DNA of 64,000 nt from Bradyrhizobium betae. GTDB taxonomy: Bacteria > Pseudomonadota > Alphaproteobacteria > Rhizobiales > Xanthobacteraceae. Where the stretch lies: positions 1,488,001 to 1,552,000 of the forward strand of contig NZ_CP044543.1 of NCBI RefSeq assembly GCF_008932115.1, read 5' to 3'. This document shows positions 27,347 to 36,128 of the stretch, piece after piece; position 1 is the stretch's first letter; every line of letters starts with the position of its first letter. The notes beneath the pieces are model-generated. The model saw only the letters and a list, made by a program, of their open reading frames with translations, was not told where the DNA came from and made no database searches. The position numbers and the translations under genes were made by a program.

Positions 27347-28972
27347 ATGCATATCGTGCGTATCGGCGCCGGCGCCACGGAGCTGCATTCCGCCGACGAG
27401 ATCGGCGCCAAGGCCGCGAACCTCGCCCGGATGGCCGCGCTCGGCTTGCCGGTGCCGCCCGCCTTCGTGCTGCCGGTCAAGCTGTGCGCGGACATCATCG
27501 CCCGCCACGCCCACGCCGAACGTCGTCTGCGCGACGGGCTCAAGGAAGGAATTGCGTTCCTGGAAGAGGCGACTGGCAAGCGCTTCGGCGACCGACGGCA
27601 GCCGCTGCTGGTCTCGGTACGCTCGGGGGCCGCCCGATCGATGCCGGGCATGCTCGACACCGTTCTCAATGTCGGCTGCACACCGGATGCGGTGCACGGA
27701 CTGATCCGGGCGACCGGCCGGCCGCGGCTCGCCTGGGACTGCCGACGCCGCTTCCTGGAGAGCTTTGGCGAGACCGTGCTTGGATTGGACGCCGAGGCAT
27801 TCGCCGTCCGCATCGCCGAACTGGTCGGAGCCGAGGGCGCCGACAGCGATCGCGAGCTCGACAGCGAGGCGCTGGAGCGACTTGCCGGCGACGAACAGGT
27901 GCTGGTCGAGGATCGCGCCGATGGCTGGCTCGACGATGCGGTCGCCCAGCTCGAAGCGGCAGCGCAGGCCGTCTACCGGTCCTGGATGAGCGAGCGTGCC
28001 CAGACCTATCGGAAGCTCCAGCAGCTCGAAGAGCTCGAGGGCACCGCCGTCACGGTCCAGGCGATGGTGTTCGGCAATGGCGGGCTGGCCTCCGGCGCCG
28101 GCGTCGCCTTCTCCCGCGATCCCTCGACCGGGGCGCCGCGCCCGATGATCGATCTGGTCCTCGATGCGCAGGGCGAGGACGTCGTGTCCGGCCGCCGCGC
28201 GCCCGACTCGGCCGACGCGATCGCGCGCGCATTGCCGCGAACCGAAGCCGAGCTTGGCGACGTGCTGAAGCGGCTCGAGCGCGAGTTCACCGACGTCCAG
28301 GACGTCGAATTCACCGTCGAGGACGGCAGGCTCTGGATCCTCCAGACCCGGGCCGCCAAGCGCACCCCGCGCGCCGCGGTGAAGATCGCGATCGATCTCG
28401 TGCATGAAGGCCTGATCACGCAGGACGAGGCCCTGACGCGCATTGAAGACATCGATCTCGCCGCGCTCACGGAAACCAGACTGGTTTCTCCCGGCAAGCC
28501 CGCAACCGCCGGCGTCGGAGCCTCCGGCGGCATCGGCATCGGCCGTGCGGCGTTCGATGCCGAAAGCGCCCAGCGCCTCTCGGCCGCGGGCGAGCCGGTC
28601 ATCCTGCTGCGTCCCGACACCAGCACCGCCGATGTCGCAGGTTTCGCGCTGGCGGCGGGCATCGTCACGGCGGTCGGCGCGCGGACTTCGCATGCAGCCC
28701 TAGTGGCCCGGCAGATGGGCAAGCCCTGCGTGGTCGGCTGCCGCGACCTGAAGATCGATCCCGTCGCGCGGCGGGCCCAGCTCGCCGGTGCCCTGCTGTG
28801 CGAGGACGAATGGGTCACGATCGACGGCGATGCCGGAGAGCTTCATCTCGGACGCTGCGAGACGGTCGAGACGCGGCCCGAGGCCGAGCTTGCCGAGATC
28901 GCCGCGTGGCATGCGCGGTCCGCCCCGCACAAGCGCCGCCCGCACGCAGCGAGCGGCTCAGTGAGTCCCTGA
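27347..28972 (+). CDS. Short pyruvate-phosphate-dikinase-like protein without C-terminal barrel
   Basis: A 541-residue protein matching the first two parts of pyruvate phosphate dikinase. The ATP-grasp part shows AKAANLARMAALGLPVPPAF (22-41), VSVRSGAARSMPGMLDTVLN (89-108), GTAVTVQAMVFG (232-243), GAGVAFSRDPSTGAP and EDGRLWILQTR. The phosphohistidine domain follows, with His449 in GARTSHAALVARQMGKPCVVGC. It ends soon after, at 541, so the PEP/pyruvate TIM barrel of full PPDK (about 880 residues) is missing. It may therefore move a phosphoryl group from ATP to His449 and on to an unknown acceptor. Short PPDK forms are known in other bacteria but poorly studied. The stop codon region overlaps the convergent RMND1-like gene. 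Confidence 0.85.
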   Translation: MHIVRIGAGATELHSADEIGAKAANLARMAALGLPVPPAFVLPVKLCADIIARHAHAERRLRDGLKEGIAFLEEATGKRFGDRRQPLLVSVRSGAARSMPGMLDTVLNVGCTPDAVHGLIRATGRPRLAWDCRRRFLESFGETVLGLDAEAFAVRIAELVGAEGADSDRELDSEALERLAGDEQVLVEDRADGWLDDAVAQLEAAAQAVYRSWMSERAQTYRKLQQLEELEGTAVTVQAMVFGNGGLASGAGVAFSRDPSTGAPRPMIDLVLDAQGEDVVSGRRAPDSADAIARALPRTEAELGDVLKRLEREFTDVQDVEFTVEDGRLWILQTRAAKRTPRAAVKIAIDLVHEGLITQDEALTRIEDIDLAALTETRLVSPGKPATAGVGASGGIGIGRAAFDAESAQRLSAAGEPVILLRPDTSTADVAGFALAAGIVTAVGARTSHAALVARQMGKPCVVGCRDLKIDPVARRAQLAGALLCEDEWVTIDGDAGELHLGRCETVETRPEAELAEIAAWHARSAPHKRRPHAASGSVSP

Positions 28973-29797
28973 TAGGATCTGGAAGCAGCCGATCGCGACC
29001 TCGATCACGATCAGAACCACCACCGCGATTTCGAGGCGCAGCGAGCGCTGGGTGTCGATGATGTCGGTCAGTGCGTTAGCGGTCTCCGACACCGCGGTGA
29101 GCTTGCGCTCGAGCGTATCGAGACGCTCCTTCAATTCGTACTCGTCTTCGAGACGGGCATAGAGCCGGTCGAGTTCGGGCTTCTCCCAGAGCACGTCGGG
29201 TTTCTCGGCCACCGCAACACGGCCGGCCACGCGCTGCTGCACCAGAAGCGCGTTGCCGATCAGCTGCAGGATGGCCTTGCGGCGGCGCGGCGTGCGGCCG
29301 TGCTCGGCAAGCTCGCGTGCAAAGGGCTCGATCACGTCGAAGACTGCAGCGACGCGCCGCTCGTCGCGGGCGAGCGAGGTGCTCTTGGCGAGCGCATCCG
29401 CGACGATCAGCAGCCGGTCGTCGGAGAATTTGGCAAGGCAGATCGGCCCGCCCGGCTGGATCACCTCGGTGCTTTCATCCTTGCAGAGCTGCGCCTGGGC
29501 GATCTCTTCCTCATAGGGGCTGAGCTCGCCGGTCACGCGGGACTTCAGGCCGTCGATCAGAACCTTCTCTTCGGAAGGAAGCAGGCCGATCAGCACCACG
29601 ACGCCGTAGCGGAAGATGACGGCGAGTCCGGCATGGACGCGAAAGGCGGCGGGCGTCGAGGAGACTGGCGCACCGATCTCGAGCCCGGAGGGATTGATGC
29701 GTTCACCCAGCATCACGGCGCGGATCCGCAAAGTCGGCGCGGCATCCGGCTTCGGGGACGTCGACGTCAGGCTGACAGCGAGTTGATCGGCGTTCAT
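28958..29797 (-). CDS. RMND1/Sif2 (DUF155) family protein
   Basis: A 279-residue protein of the DUF155 family, relatives of yeast Rmd1/Sif2 and human mitochondrial RMND1. Typical features are the central FRYGVVVLIGLLPSEE strand region, DRLLIVADALAKSTSLARDE, a helical stretch with ERLDTLERKLTAVSETANAL that may be a coiled coil, and a C-terminal membrane helix (residues about 256-274, IAVVVLIVIEVAIGCFQIL). It is likely tail-anchored in the inner membrane. Function in bacteria is unknown; RMND1 supports mitochondrial translation. Its 3' end overlaps the convergent dikinase-like gene by 15 bases. Confidence 0.85.
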   Translation of the reverse strand: MNADQLAVSLTSTSPKPDAAPTLRIRAVMLGERINPSGLEIGAPVSSTPAAFRVHAGLAVIFRYGVVVLIGLLPSEEKVLIDGLKSRVTGELSPYEEEIAQAQLCKDESTEVIQPGGPICLAKFSDDRLLIVADALAKSTSLARDERRVAAVFDVIEPFARELAEHGRTPRRRKAILQLIGNALLVQQRVAGRVAVAEKPDVLWEKPELDRLYARLEDEYELKERLDTLERKLTAVSETANALTDIIDTQRSLRLEIAVVVLIVIEVAIGCFQILSGTH

Positions 29798-30128
29798 GCG
29801 AAGCTCTCGTCAGCAACACGGATGCAGGATTTTCCCATTTCCGGCTTTCGTCCCGCTCCCATCCTCTTCTTGCAGGATTGCGATCTGCCTGTATGTCGCG
29901 CAATATAGGAACGAAATTCCGGGTTAAAATCGTTAAAACGGGGCTTACGCCGAAATATTCGGCAACATTGCCACCCCGCGCGGGACATATTTGGATGCAA
30001 TTGCTCCGGCAGTTTACCATCGCCCCCCGAAGCGCCGCCGAAAAGTTGCACTCGGCAAGGCCGCGTGTTTATGACAACATCATAACAAGCTACGCTTCTC
30101 CCGAAGTGCAGACATCGAAGCCTCAATC
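29798..30128. other. Intergenic region between divergent genes
   Basis: 331 bases between the RMND1-like gene (minus) and the glycosyltransferase (plus), so two promoters are expected. The middle is AT-richer than the surroundings and contains a direct repeat, GTTAAAAT at 29923-29930 and GTTAAAAC at 29932-29939. I see no gene or terminator. Confidence 0.5.
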
Positions 30129-30704
30129 ATGCTGAGCGTCATCATACCGACCGAAGGCGTCGAGCAGACGGCGGTCGCCACCTTGGCGGCGCTGGTCCCC
30201 GGCGCCGCGGCCGGCATCATCCGGGAAGTGCTTTTGATCGACGGCACCCGCAACGGCGTCATCGAGCGCGTTGCCGACGTCGCGGGCTGCCGTTTCGTCG
30301 GCTTCGAGGGCTCCTCGCAGGGTGCGGCGCTGGCCGCCGGCGCGCTCCAGGCCCGCTCGCCCTGGCTGATGTTTCTCCCCGCCGGCGCGGTGCTCGAAAC
30401 CGGCTGGATCGAGGAGACGACCCAGTTCATCCAGGCCGTCTCGACCAGCGGCCGGGACCGTGCCGCAGTGTTCCGCTACGCGCGCTCGCCATACGCCGAT
30501 ACCGGATTCCGCGACATGCTCCGCGCCGTCGTGCGCAAGCTGGTTGGTCCGCTGGGCGATCAGGGACTTTTGATCGCGCGTGATCACTACGACCGGATCG
30601 GCGGCTACCCGCCCCAGGCCCGCCGCTCCGAGGCACGGCTGCTGCGGCGGCTCGGCCGCTCCTCCCGGACCATGCTGCGCAGCCGGATCGTCATGGTCGG
30701 CTGA
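30129..30704 (+). CDS. Family 2-like glycosyltransferase, small
   Basis: A 191-residue protein with the GT2/GT-A start MLSVIIPTEGVEQTAVATLAALV and a middle reading GAALAAGALQARSPWLMFLPAGAVLETGWIEE. In place of the usual DxD it has LPAGA, so the metal-binding motif is not intact and catalysis is uncertain. Residues 145-160 (DQGLLIARDHYDRIGGYP) match the acceptor-site segment of small GT2 proteins. It is shorter than most GT2 enzymes (about 230 or more). Donor and acceptor unknown. It lies upstream of the MarR-GNAT gene but an operator-like palindrome separates them. Confidence 0.75.
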   Translation: MLSVIIPTEGVEQTAVATLAALVPGAAAGIIREVLLIDGTRNGVIERVADVAGCRFVGFEGSSQGAALAAGALQARSPWLMFLPAGAVLETGWIEETTQFIQAVSTSGRDRAAVFRYARSPYADTGFRDMLRAVVRKLVGPLGDQGLLIARDHYDRIGGYPPQARRSEARLLRRLGRSSRTMLRSRIVMVG

Positions 30705-30718
30705 GGCCACCAGATACT

Positions 30719-30752
30719 TGCCAACGTCAAATAATTATTTGACTATGGCAAA
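30719..30752. promoter_or_regulatory. 34-bp palindromic operator before the MarR-GNAT gene
   Basis: A perfect 16-bp palindrome (TCAAATAATTATTTGA at 30728-30743) is flanked symmetrically by TTGCCA (30719-30724) and TGGCAA (30747-30752). The whole shares one centre and ends 14 bases before the start codon. The outer TTGCCA could also serve as a -35 box with GACTAT as -10, so binding here would block transcription. Confidence 0.75.
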
Positions 30753-30766
30753 TATCGAGGTGAACC

Positions 30767-31696
30767 ATGCCGACCAACGGTACCGACGACCACATCGCAG
30801 CGGTGCGCACCTTCAACCGCTTTTACACCCGCAAGCTCGGCGTGCTCGACCAGCATCTCGGCAAGAGCCCGTTCTCGCTCAGCGAAGCCCGCGTGCTCTA
30901 CGAGCTCGCGCATCGCGACGACCTTGCGGCAAAAGAGATCGGAAACGAGCTTGGTCTTGATCCCGGCTATCTCAGCCGCATCGTCCAAGGCTTCGATGAG
31001 AAGGGACTCATCACGCGAAAGCCCCTGCCCGCGGACCGCCGGCAATACCAGCTCAGTCTCACCGCCAAGGGGCGCCAGGCCTTCGCCAAGCTGAACCTGG
31101 GCTCGCAAAACGAGGTCGCCGCAATGCTGGCTCCGCTTTCGGCCGGCGATGCAGCGCGGCTCACGCAAGCCATGGCGACCATCGAGGACGTGCTGGAGCC
31201 GCGCCGGAGCCAGCCCGCGGCGTTCATGCTGCGCAGCCACCGTGTCGGCGACATGGGCTGGGTGATCTCGCGGCAGGCCGCCGCCTATGCCGCGGATTAC
31301 AACTGGGACATCAGCTACGAGGCGCTGGTCGCCAAGATCTGCGCGCAATTCATTGAGAACTACGACCCCGCGCGTGAGCACTGCTGGATCGCGGAAGCCA
31401 ATGGCGAGCCGATCGGCTCGATCTTTCTGGTCAAGGCCACGGACGAGATCGCCAAGCTCCGCCTGTTGCAGGTCGAGAAGAAAGCGCGCGGGCTCGGTGT
31501 CGGCCGCGCGCTGGTCGAGCAATGCATCCAGGGCGCTCGCGAGCGAGGCTACAGCAGGATGACGCTGTGGACCCAGAGCATCCTGGTGGCCGCACGCGGC
31601 ATCTATCAAAGTGCGGGCTTCAGGCTGGTCGCCACTGAGCCGCATCACAGCTTCGGGCAAGATTTGGTCGGCGAGACCTGGGAGCGGGATCTGTAG
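30767..31696 (+). CDS. MarR-type regulator fused to GNAT acetyltransferase
   Basis: A 309-residue two-domain protein. Residues 1-145 are a MarR-like winged helix (SLSEARVLYELAHRDDLAAKEIGNEL, LDPGYLSRIVQGFDEKGLI, RKPLPADRRQYQLSLTAKG). Residues 155-309 are a GNAT N-acetyltransferase, with the acetyl-CoA loop VEKKARGLGVGRALVEQCIQ and a final WTQSILVAARGIYQSAGF. This fusion is known in many Proteobacteria and may sense acetyl-CoA or acetylate its ligand. The large AT-rich palindrome directly upstream is a likely autoregulatory site. Target genes and acetyl acceptor unknown. Confidence 0.92.
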   Translation: MPTNGTDDHIAAVRTFNRFYTRKLGVLDQHLGKSPFSLSEARVLYELAHRDDLAAKEIGNELGLDPGYLSRIVQGFDEKGLITRKPLPADRRQYQLSLTAKGRQAFAKLNLGSQNEVAAMLAPLSAGDAARLTQAMATIEDVLEPRRSQPAAFMLRSHRVGDMGWVISRQAAAYAADYNWDISYEALVAKICAQFIENYDPAREHCWIAEANGEPIGSIFLVKATDEIAKLRLLQVEKKARGLGVGRALVEQCIQGARERGYSRMTLWTQSILVAARGIYQSAGFRLVATEPHHSFGQDLVGETWERDL

Positions 31697-31722
31697 CTGC
31701 AGGAAGCGAGATGGGCATGACT

Positions 31723-31874
31723 GCGCCCTCGCCCCTTGGGGGAGAGGGCAGCGAAGCCGGTAGACACAAGCTCACTTGGGTGAGGGGTATGTCGCCGCGA
31801 ACATCCGTGCAAGTGGATAGATACCCCTCATCCGGCGATTCGCGCCACCTTCCCCCGCAAGGGGGGAAGGGAAG
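31723..31874. repeat. Intergenic palindromic repeat, family D copy 1
   Basis: Left end GCGCCCTCGCCCCTTGGGGG and right end CCCCCGCAAGGGGGGAAGGG with inner GGTGAGGGGTATGTC and GATACCCCTCATCC arms form a long imperfect hairpin. A second copy lies at 45601-45760. It sits between the convergent MarR-GNAT and moaB genes. Confidence 0.8.
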
Positions 31875-31881
31875 TAAGCAA

Positions 31882-32445
31882 TTACACCGTCGCGCCCTGC
31901 GCCTTGGGTCTGCGCAGATGTTCGTCCAGCCGCGGCATGATCTCGACGAAATTGCAGGGACGCGTGCGGTAGTCGAGCTGGGGTCTGAGGATGCCGTCCC
32001 AGCCGTCGCGGCAGGCGCCGGGCGAACCGGGCAGGCAGAAGATGTAGGTCGCGCCCGCAACGCCCGCGGTGGCGCGGCTCTGGATCGTCGACGTTCCGAT
32101 CTTGGCGTGACTCATCATGTGGAAGGCGATCGAAAAGCCGTCCATGCGCTTCTCGAACAACGGCTCGATCGCCTCGGGCGTGACATCGCGCCCCGTGAAA
32201 CCGGTGCCGCCGGTGGTGATGACGACGTCGATGCCGGCATCCGCGATCCAGCGGCGGATCACGGCCCGGATCGCCTCGACATCGTCGGTGACGATCTCGC
32301 GCGCGGCAAGGTGATGGCCCGCCTCGGTGACACGATCGGCCAGCGTCTGACCGGATTTGTCATCGGCAAGCGCACGCGTGTCGGAGACGGTGAGCACCGC
32401 GATGTTGAGCGGGATGAACTGTTTTGACTCGTCGATGGAGGCCAT
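31882..32445 (-). CDS. moaB: Molybdenum cofactor biosynthesis protein B
   Basis: A 187-residue MoaB/MogA family protein, which adenylylates molybdopterin before metal insertion. The family signature is ITTGGTGFTGRDVTPEAIEPLF, and the N-terminal IAVLTVSDTRALADDKSGQTL is typical for MoaB. The start at 32445 (MASIDESKQFIPLNIAV) has AGAAGG upstream; the longer reading to 32496 runs into a repeat. No other molybdopterin genes lie nearby. Confidence 0.93.
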   Translation of the reverse strand: MASIDESKQFIPLNIAVLTVSDTRALADDKSGQTLADRVTEAGHHLAAREIVTDDVEAIRAVIRRWIADAGIDVVITTGGTGFTGRDVTPEAIEPLFEKRMDGFSIAFHMMSHAKIGTSTIQSRATAGVAGATYIFCLPGSPGACRDGWDGILRPQLDYRTRPCNFVEIMPRLDEHLRRPKAQGATV

Positions 32446-32476
32446 TGCTTCACACCTTCTTTCCAAACCCACCGCC

Positions 32477-32599
32477 GTCATCCCCGGACGACGCATTCGC
32501 GTTCGCTCGGGAGGTGCGCGCGCAAGCGCGCCTCGAAGGATGGGTTACGGGCTCCGCCATCCTTCGAGGCTCGCCAAGAGGCGAGCACCTCAGGATGAC
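32477..32599. repeat. Intergenic palindromic repeat, family C copy 2
   Basis: Begins GTCATCCCCGGACGACG and ends CACCTCAGGATGAC; inner arms GCGCCTCGAAGGATGG and CCATCCTTCGAGGCTCGCC are inverted copies. The inner part matches the family C element at 7621-7745, while the left end resembles another repeat class, so it may be a composite. Confidence 0.75.
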
Positions 32600-32611
32600 G
32601 CCACCAATAGC

Positions 32612-33544
32612 TTACGATCCGCTGCCAAACGTGTTGCAGGCCTGCACCGTGCCCTGCTGGTAGCCGGTCATGAACCACTGCTTGCGCTGCGCCGCAGAGC
32701 CGTGGGTGAAGGAATCGGGCACGACGCGTCCCGTGGACTGGCGCTGCAGCGTGTCGTCGCCGATCGCGCTGGCCGTGGTCAGCGCGGCGTCGATGTCGCC
32801 CTGCTCGAGGAAGTTCGGCCGCTTCTTCGCCTCGCGATTGACCCAGACGCCGGACAGGCAGTCGGCCTGCAACTCCACCTTGACCTGGAGCGCATTGGCT
32901 TCGGCCTTGCTGCCGGCCTGCTGCTGCATCCGCGTCACGCGCGGAATGATGCCGAGCAGGTTCTGGATGTGATGGCCGGCCTCGTGCGCGATGATGTAGG
33001 CGGTGGTGAAATCGCATGCCGACTTGCCGGAGCAGCCGCGAAAGCGCGTCTCGACCTCGCGGAAGAAGCCGGTGTCGAGGAAGATGGTCCGGTCGGGCGG
33101 ACAATAGAACGGCCCCATCGCCGACTGCGCCATGCCGCAGCGGCCGCCATTGGTGGCGTTGCGGAACAGGACGATCTTCGGACCGGTGTAGTTCTGGCCG
33201 CTGGCCTGGAAGATCTCGCTCCAGCGATCGTCGATCTCGCCGAGGATGCCGGAGATCATGCTGCCCATCTCGTCGGTCGGCGCGCCGCGCTTGGCCGAGG
33301 TCGACTGGCGATCGGTCTGGTAGCTGGGCGCCTGGCCGCCGCCGGTGAGGATCTCGGCGCCGCCGATCAGGATGCGCGGATCGATGCCGAAAGCGTAGCC
33401 GATCAGGCCGAGCACGATGATGGTGCCGATGCCGAGCCCGCCGCCGCCCATCGGCAGGCCGAACCCGCCCCCGCCACCGCCGCCGCCACCATCATCGCGA
33501 CGATCTTCGATGTCGTCGCTGCGGCGGAAATCATCGTAGCGCAT
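32612..33544 (-). CDS. Neutral zinc metallopeptidase (YpfJ family)
   Basis: A 310-residue membrane-anchored predicted protease. The zinc site is His187-Glu188-x2-His191 in AHEAGHHIQNLLGI. The N-terminus is basic/acidic (MRYDDFRRSDDIEDRRDD) followed by a run of nine Gly residues and one membrane helix at about 38-55, as in other YpfJ/KPN_02809 proteins. Four Cys (GRCGM, FYCPP, GCSG, ACDF) could form disulfides in a periplasmic domain. The start at 33544 gives the family N-terminus. Substrate unknown. It diverges from ccrM across a 414-base region. Confidence 0.92.
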   Translation of the reverse strand: MRYDDFRRSDDIEDRRDDGGGGGGGGGFGLPMGGGGLGIGTIIVLGLIGYAFGIDPRILIGGAEILTGGGQAPSYQTDRQSTSAKRGAPTDEMGSMISGILGEIDDRWSEIFQASGQNYTGPKIVLFRNATNGGRCGMAQSAMGPFYCPPDRTIFLDTGFFREVETRFRGCSGKSACDFTTAYIIAHEAGHHIQNLLGIIPRVTRMQQQAGSKAEANALQVKVELQADCLSGVWVNREAKKRPNFLEQGDIDAALTTASAIGDDTLQRQSTGRVVPDSFTHGSAAQRKQWFMTGYQQGTVQACNTFGSGS

Positions 33545-33861
33545 GGCGGCTTCCCTCAAGTCCTTGATGGCGTCAATCTGGCGCGCAGGAGCGCGAAAGC
33601 TCAACGCGCCACATACGTAAAATTTCCGTTGCCTTTATCAATATCGTGGTCGGCAAAAATTGCCTAGTGCGACGGCATGCCGACGCCAGCAATTTTTTCC
33701 TGGGGTCGTGCAGTTTTTTCCGAGAGAAATTTGGAGTCTTTCCGGCGCTCCGGTTGCCCCCGCAGCGCGAAGAAGCACGAAATACACCGCAAAACTCGAC
33801 GAATATGCGCAACGAACCACGCGCAACGCGCGATGCGAGGCCTGCTTACAAAAGCAGCGGG

Positions 33862-33876
33862 TTAAGTCGATTTTTA
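33862..33876. promoter_or_regulatory. CtrA-like binding site upstream of ccrM
   Basis: TTAA-GTCGATT-TTTA matches the CtrA consensus TTAA-N7-TTAA in seven of eight positions. It lies 83 bases before the ccrM start. In Caulobacter the ccrM promoter is activated by CtrA, so function and position agree. Confidence 0.6.
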
Positions 33877-33939
33877 CTTTGCCGCTTCATTGTAACGGTC
33901 AGTCGGTTGTTTGGTCCCGCGTCGCCGACAGCGTCGCCT

Positions 33940-35089
<1,150 letters not shown>

Positions 35090-35101
35090 TTCCCTCTCCG
35101 T

Positions 35102-35206
35102 CGTCATTCCGGGGCTCGCGAAGCGAGAGCCCGGAAGCCATCCAATCACAGCATATGCGGCCCAAATGGATTCCGGGCTCGCGCCAAGAGGCGGCGCCGG
35201 AATGAC
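35102..35206. repeat. Intergenic palindromic repeat, family A copy 3
   Basis: Begins CGTCATTCCGGGGCTCGCG and ends GGCGCCGGAATGAC with the inner GGATTCCGGG arm, as in the copies at 632 and 17131. It follows ccrM directly. Confidence 0.85.
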
Positions 35207-35383
35207 CGTGGTGGTTGTCCGGCGCGCCCTTACGGCGGCGATCGGCCTTTGTTACGCCGGCTGATCTGCGCCGCGCGCAGAGACCGCATGGCAAACTCGC
35301 CGGTTGCGCTCCCGGGCCATGTTCAGGCAGAGAAAGCCACGACGCTGCGTTCGTTCTCTAAAAAGGGAATTGGGGAGACAAAC

Positions 35384-36070
35384 ATGCTCAAATTCTATTT
35401 CAACGGATCGCCGAACCCGACCAAGGTCGCGCTTTATCTCGAAGAGGCCGGTCTGCCCTTCGAGCCGGTGAAGATCGACACCCGCAAGGGCGAGCAGTTC
35501 GCGCCTGACTATCTGAAGATCAATCCGAACGGCAAGGTGCCGGCGATCGACGACGGCGGCACCATCGTGTTCGACTCCAATGCCATCCTGCTCTATCTCG
35601 CCGAGAAGACCGGCAAATTCCTGCCCGCCGCCAGCGTGCGCGGCGAGACGCTGTCATGGCTGATGTTCATCGCCACCGGCGTCGGGCCCTATTCGGGCCA
35701 GGCCGTGCACTTCAAGCACTTTGCGCCAAAGGACCAGAACCACGACTACGCCCATAACCGCTACCAGTACGAGACCGATCGCCACTACAAGATTCTCGAC
35801 GGTCATCTCGAAGGCCGCCGCTACATGGTCGGCGACAGCTATTCGATCGTCGACATGGCGCTGTGGGGCTGGGCGCGGATGCTGCCGTTCAAGCTCGGCG
35901 ACGACGCCTTTGCGCGATACCCGAACGTGAAGCGGCTGGTGGACGAAATCTCGGCGCGGCCGGCAGCTAGCCGCGCGATCGCGCTGAAGGACAAGTTCAC
36001 CTTCAAGGCCGAGATGGACGACGAGGCGCGCGCCAACATGTTCAGGCACATGGCGACCAAGGTCGCCTGA
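35384..36070 (+). CDS. Glutathione S-transferase family protein
   Basis: A 228-residue GST. The N-terminal thioredoxin-like domain begins MLKFYFNGSPNPTKVALYLEE, and INPNGKVPAIDD followed by FDSNAILLYLAEKTG forms the glutathione site. The C-terminal helical domain includes YMVGDSYSIVDMALWGWARM. The start at 35384 has GGGGAG upstream; the longer frame to 35249 has no similarity. It probably conjugates or reduces small electrophiles; the substrate is unknown. It is followed by a 32-bp perfect palindrome that likely ends its transcript. Confidence 0.9.
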   Translation: MLKFYFNGSPNPTKVALYLEEAGLPFEPVKIDTRKGEQFAPDYLKINPNGKVPAIDDGGTIVFDSNAILLYLAEKTGKFLPAASVRGETLSWLMFIATGVGPYSGQAVHFKHFAPKDQNHDYAHNRYQYETDRHYKILDGHLEGRRYMVGDSYSIVDMALWGWARMLPFKLGDDAFARYPNVKRLVDEISARPAASRAIALKDKFTFKAEMDDEARANMFRHMATKVA

Positions 36071-36086
36071 TTTCATCGCACCGCTA

Positions 36087-36118
36087 CAAGAGGCCACGCG
36101 CATGCGCGTGGCCTCTTG
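36087..36118. terminator. Perfect 32-bp palindrome between convergent genes
   Basis: The arms CAAGAGGCCACGCGCA and TGCGCGTGGCCTCTTG are exact inverted copies without a spacer. It lies between the ends of the GST (plus) and chemoreceptor (minus) genes and probably acts as a terminator for both. There is no long T-run, so factor-independent action is not certain. Confidence 0.65.
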
Positions 36119-36128
36119 CCTGACAGAC

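Noticed and set aside
29923..29939. GTTAAAAT-C-GTTAAAAC as a CtrA site
   Set aside because: The TTAA boxes are five bases apart, not seven, and the neighbouring genes have no known cell-cycle role. Kept only as a direct repeat.
32996..33020. Possible tRNA or other stable RNA genes in the window
   Set aside because: I looked in all intergenic regions for T-loop (GTTCGAATC-like) sequences and tRNA-like folds and found none; a covariance-model scan would be needed to be certain.
33449..33487. Run of nine Gly codons in the metallopeptidase gene as a sign of sequence error
   Set aside because: Gly-rich stretches just before the membrane helix are usual in this family and the frame is kept on both sides.
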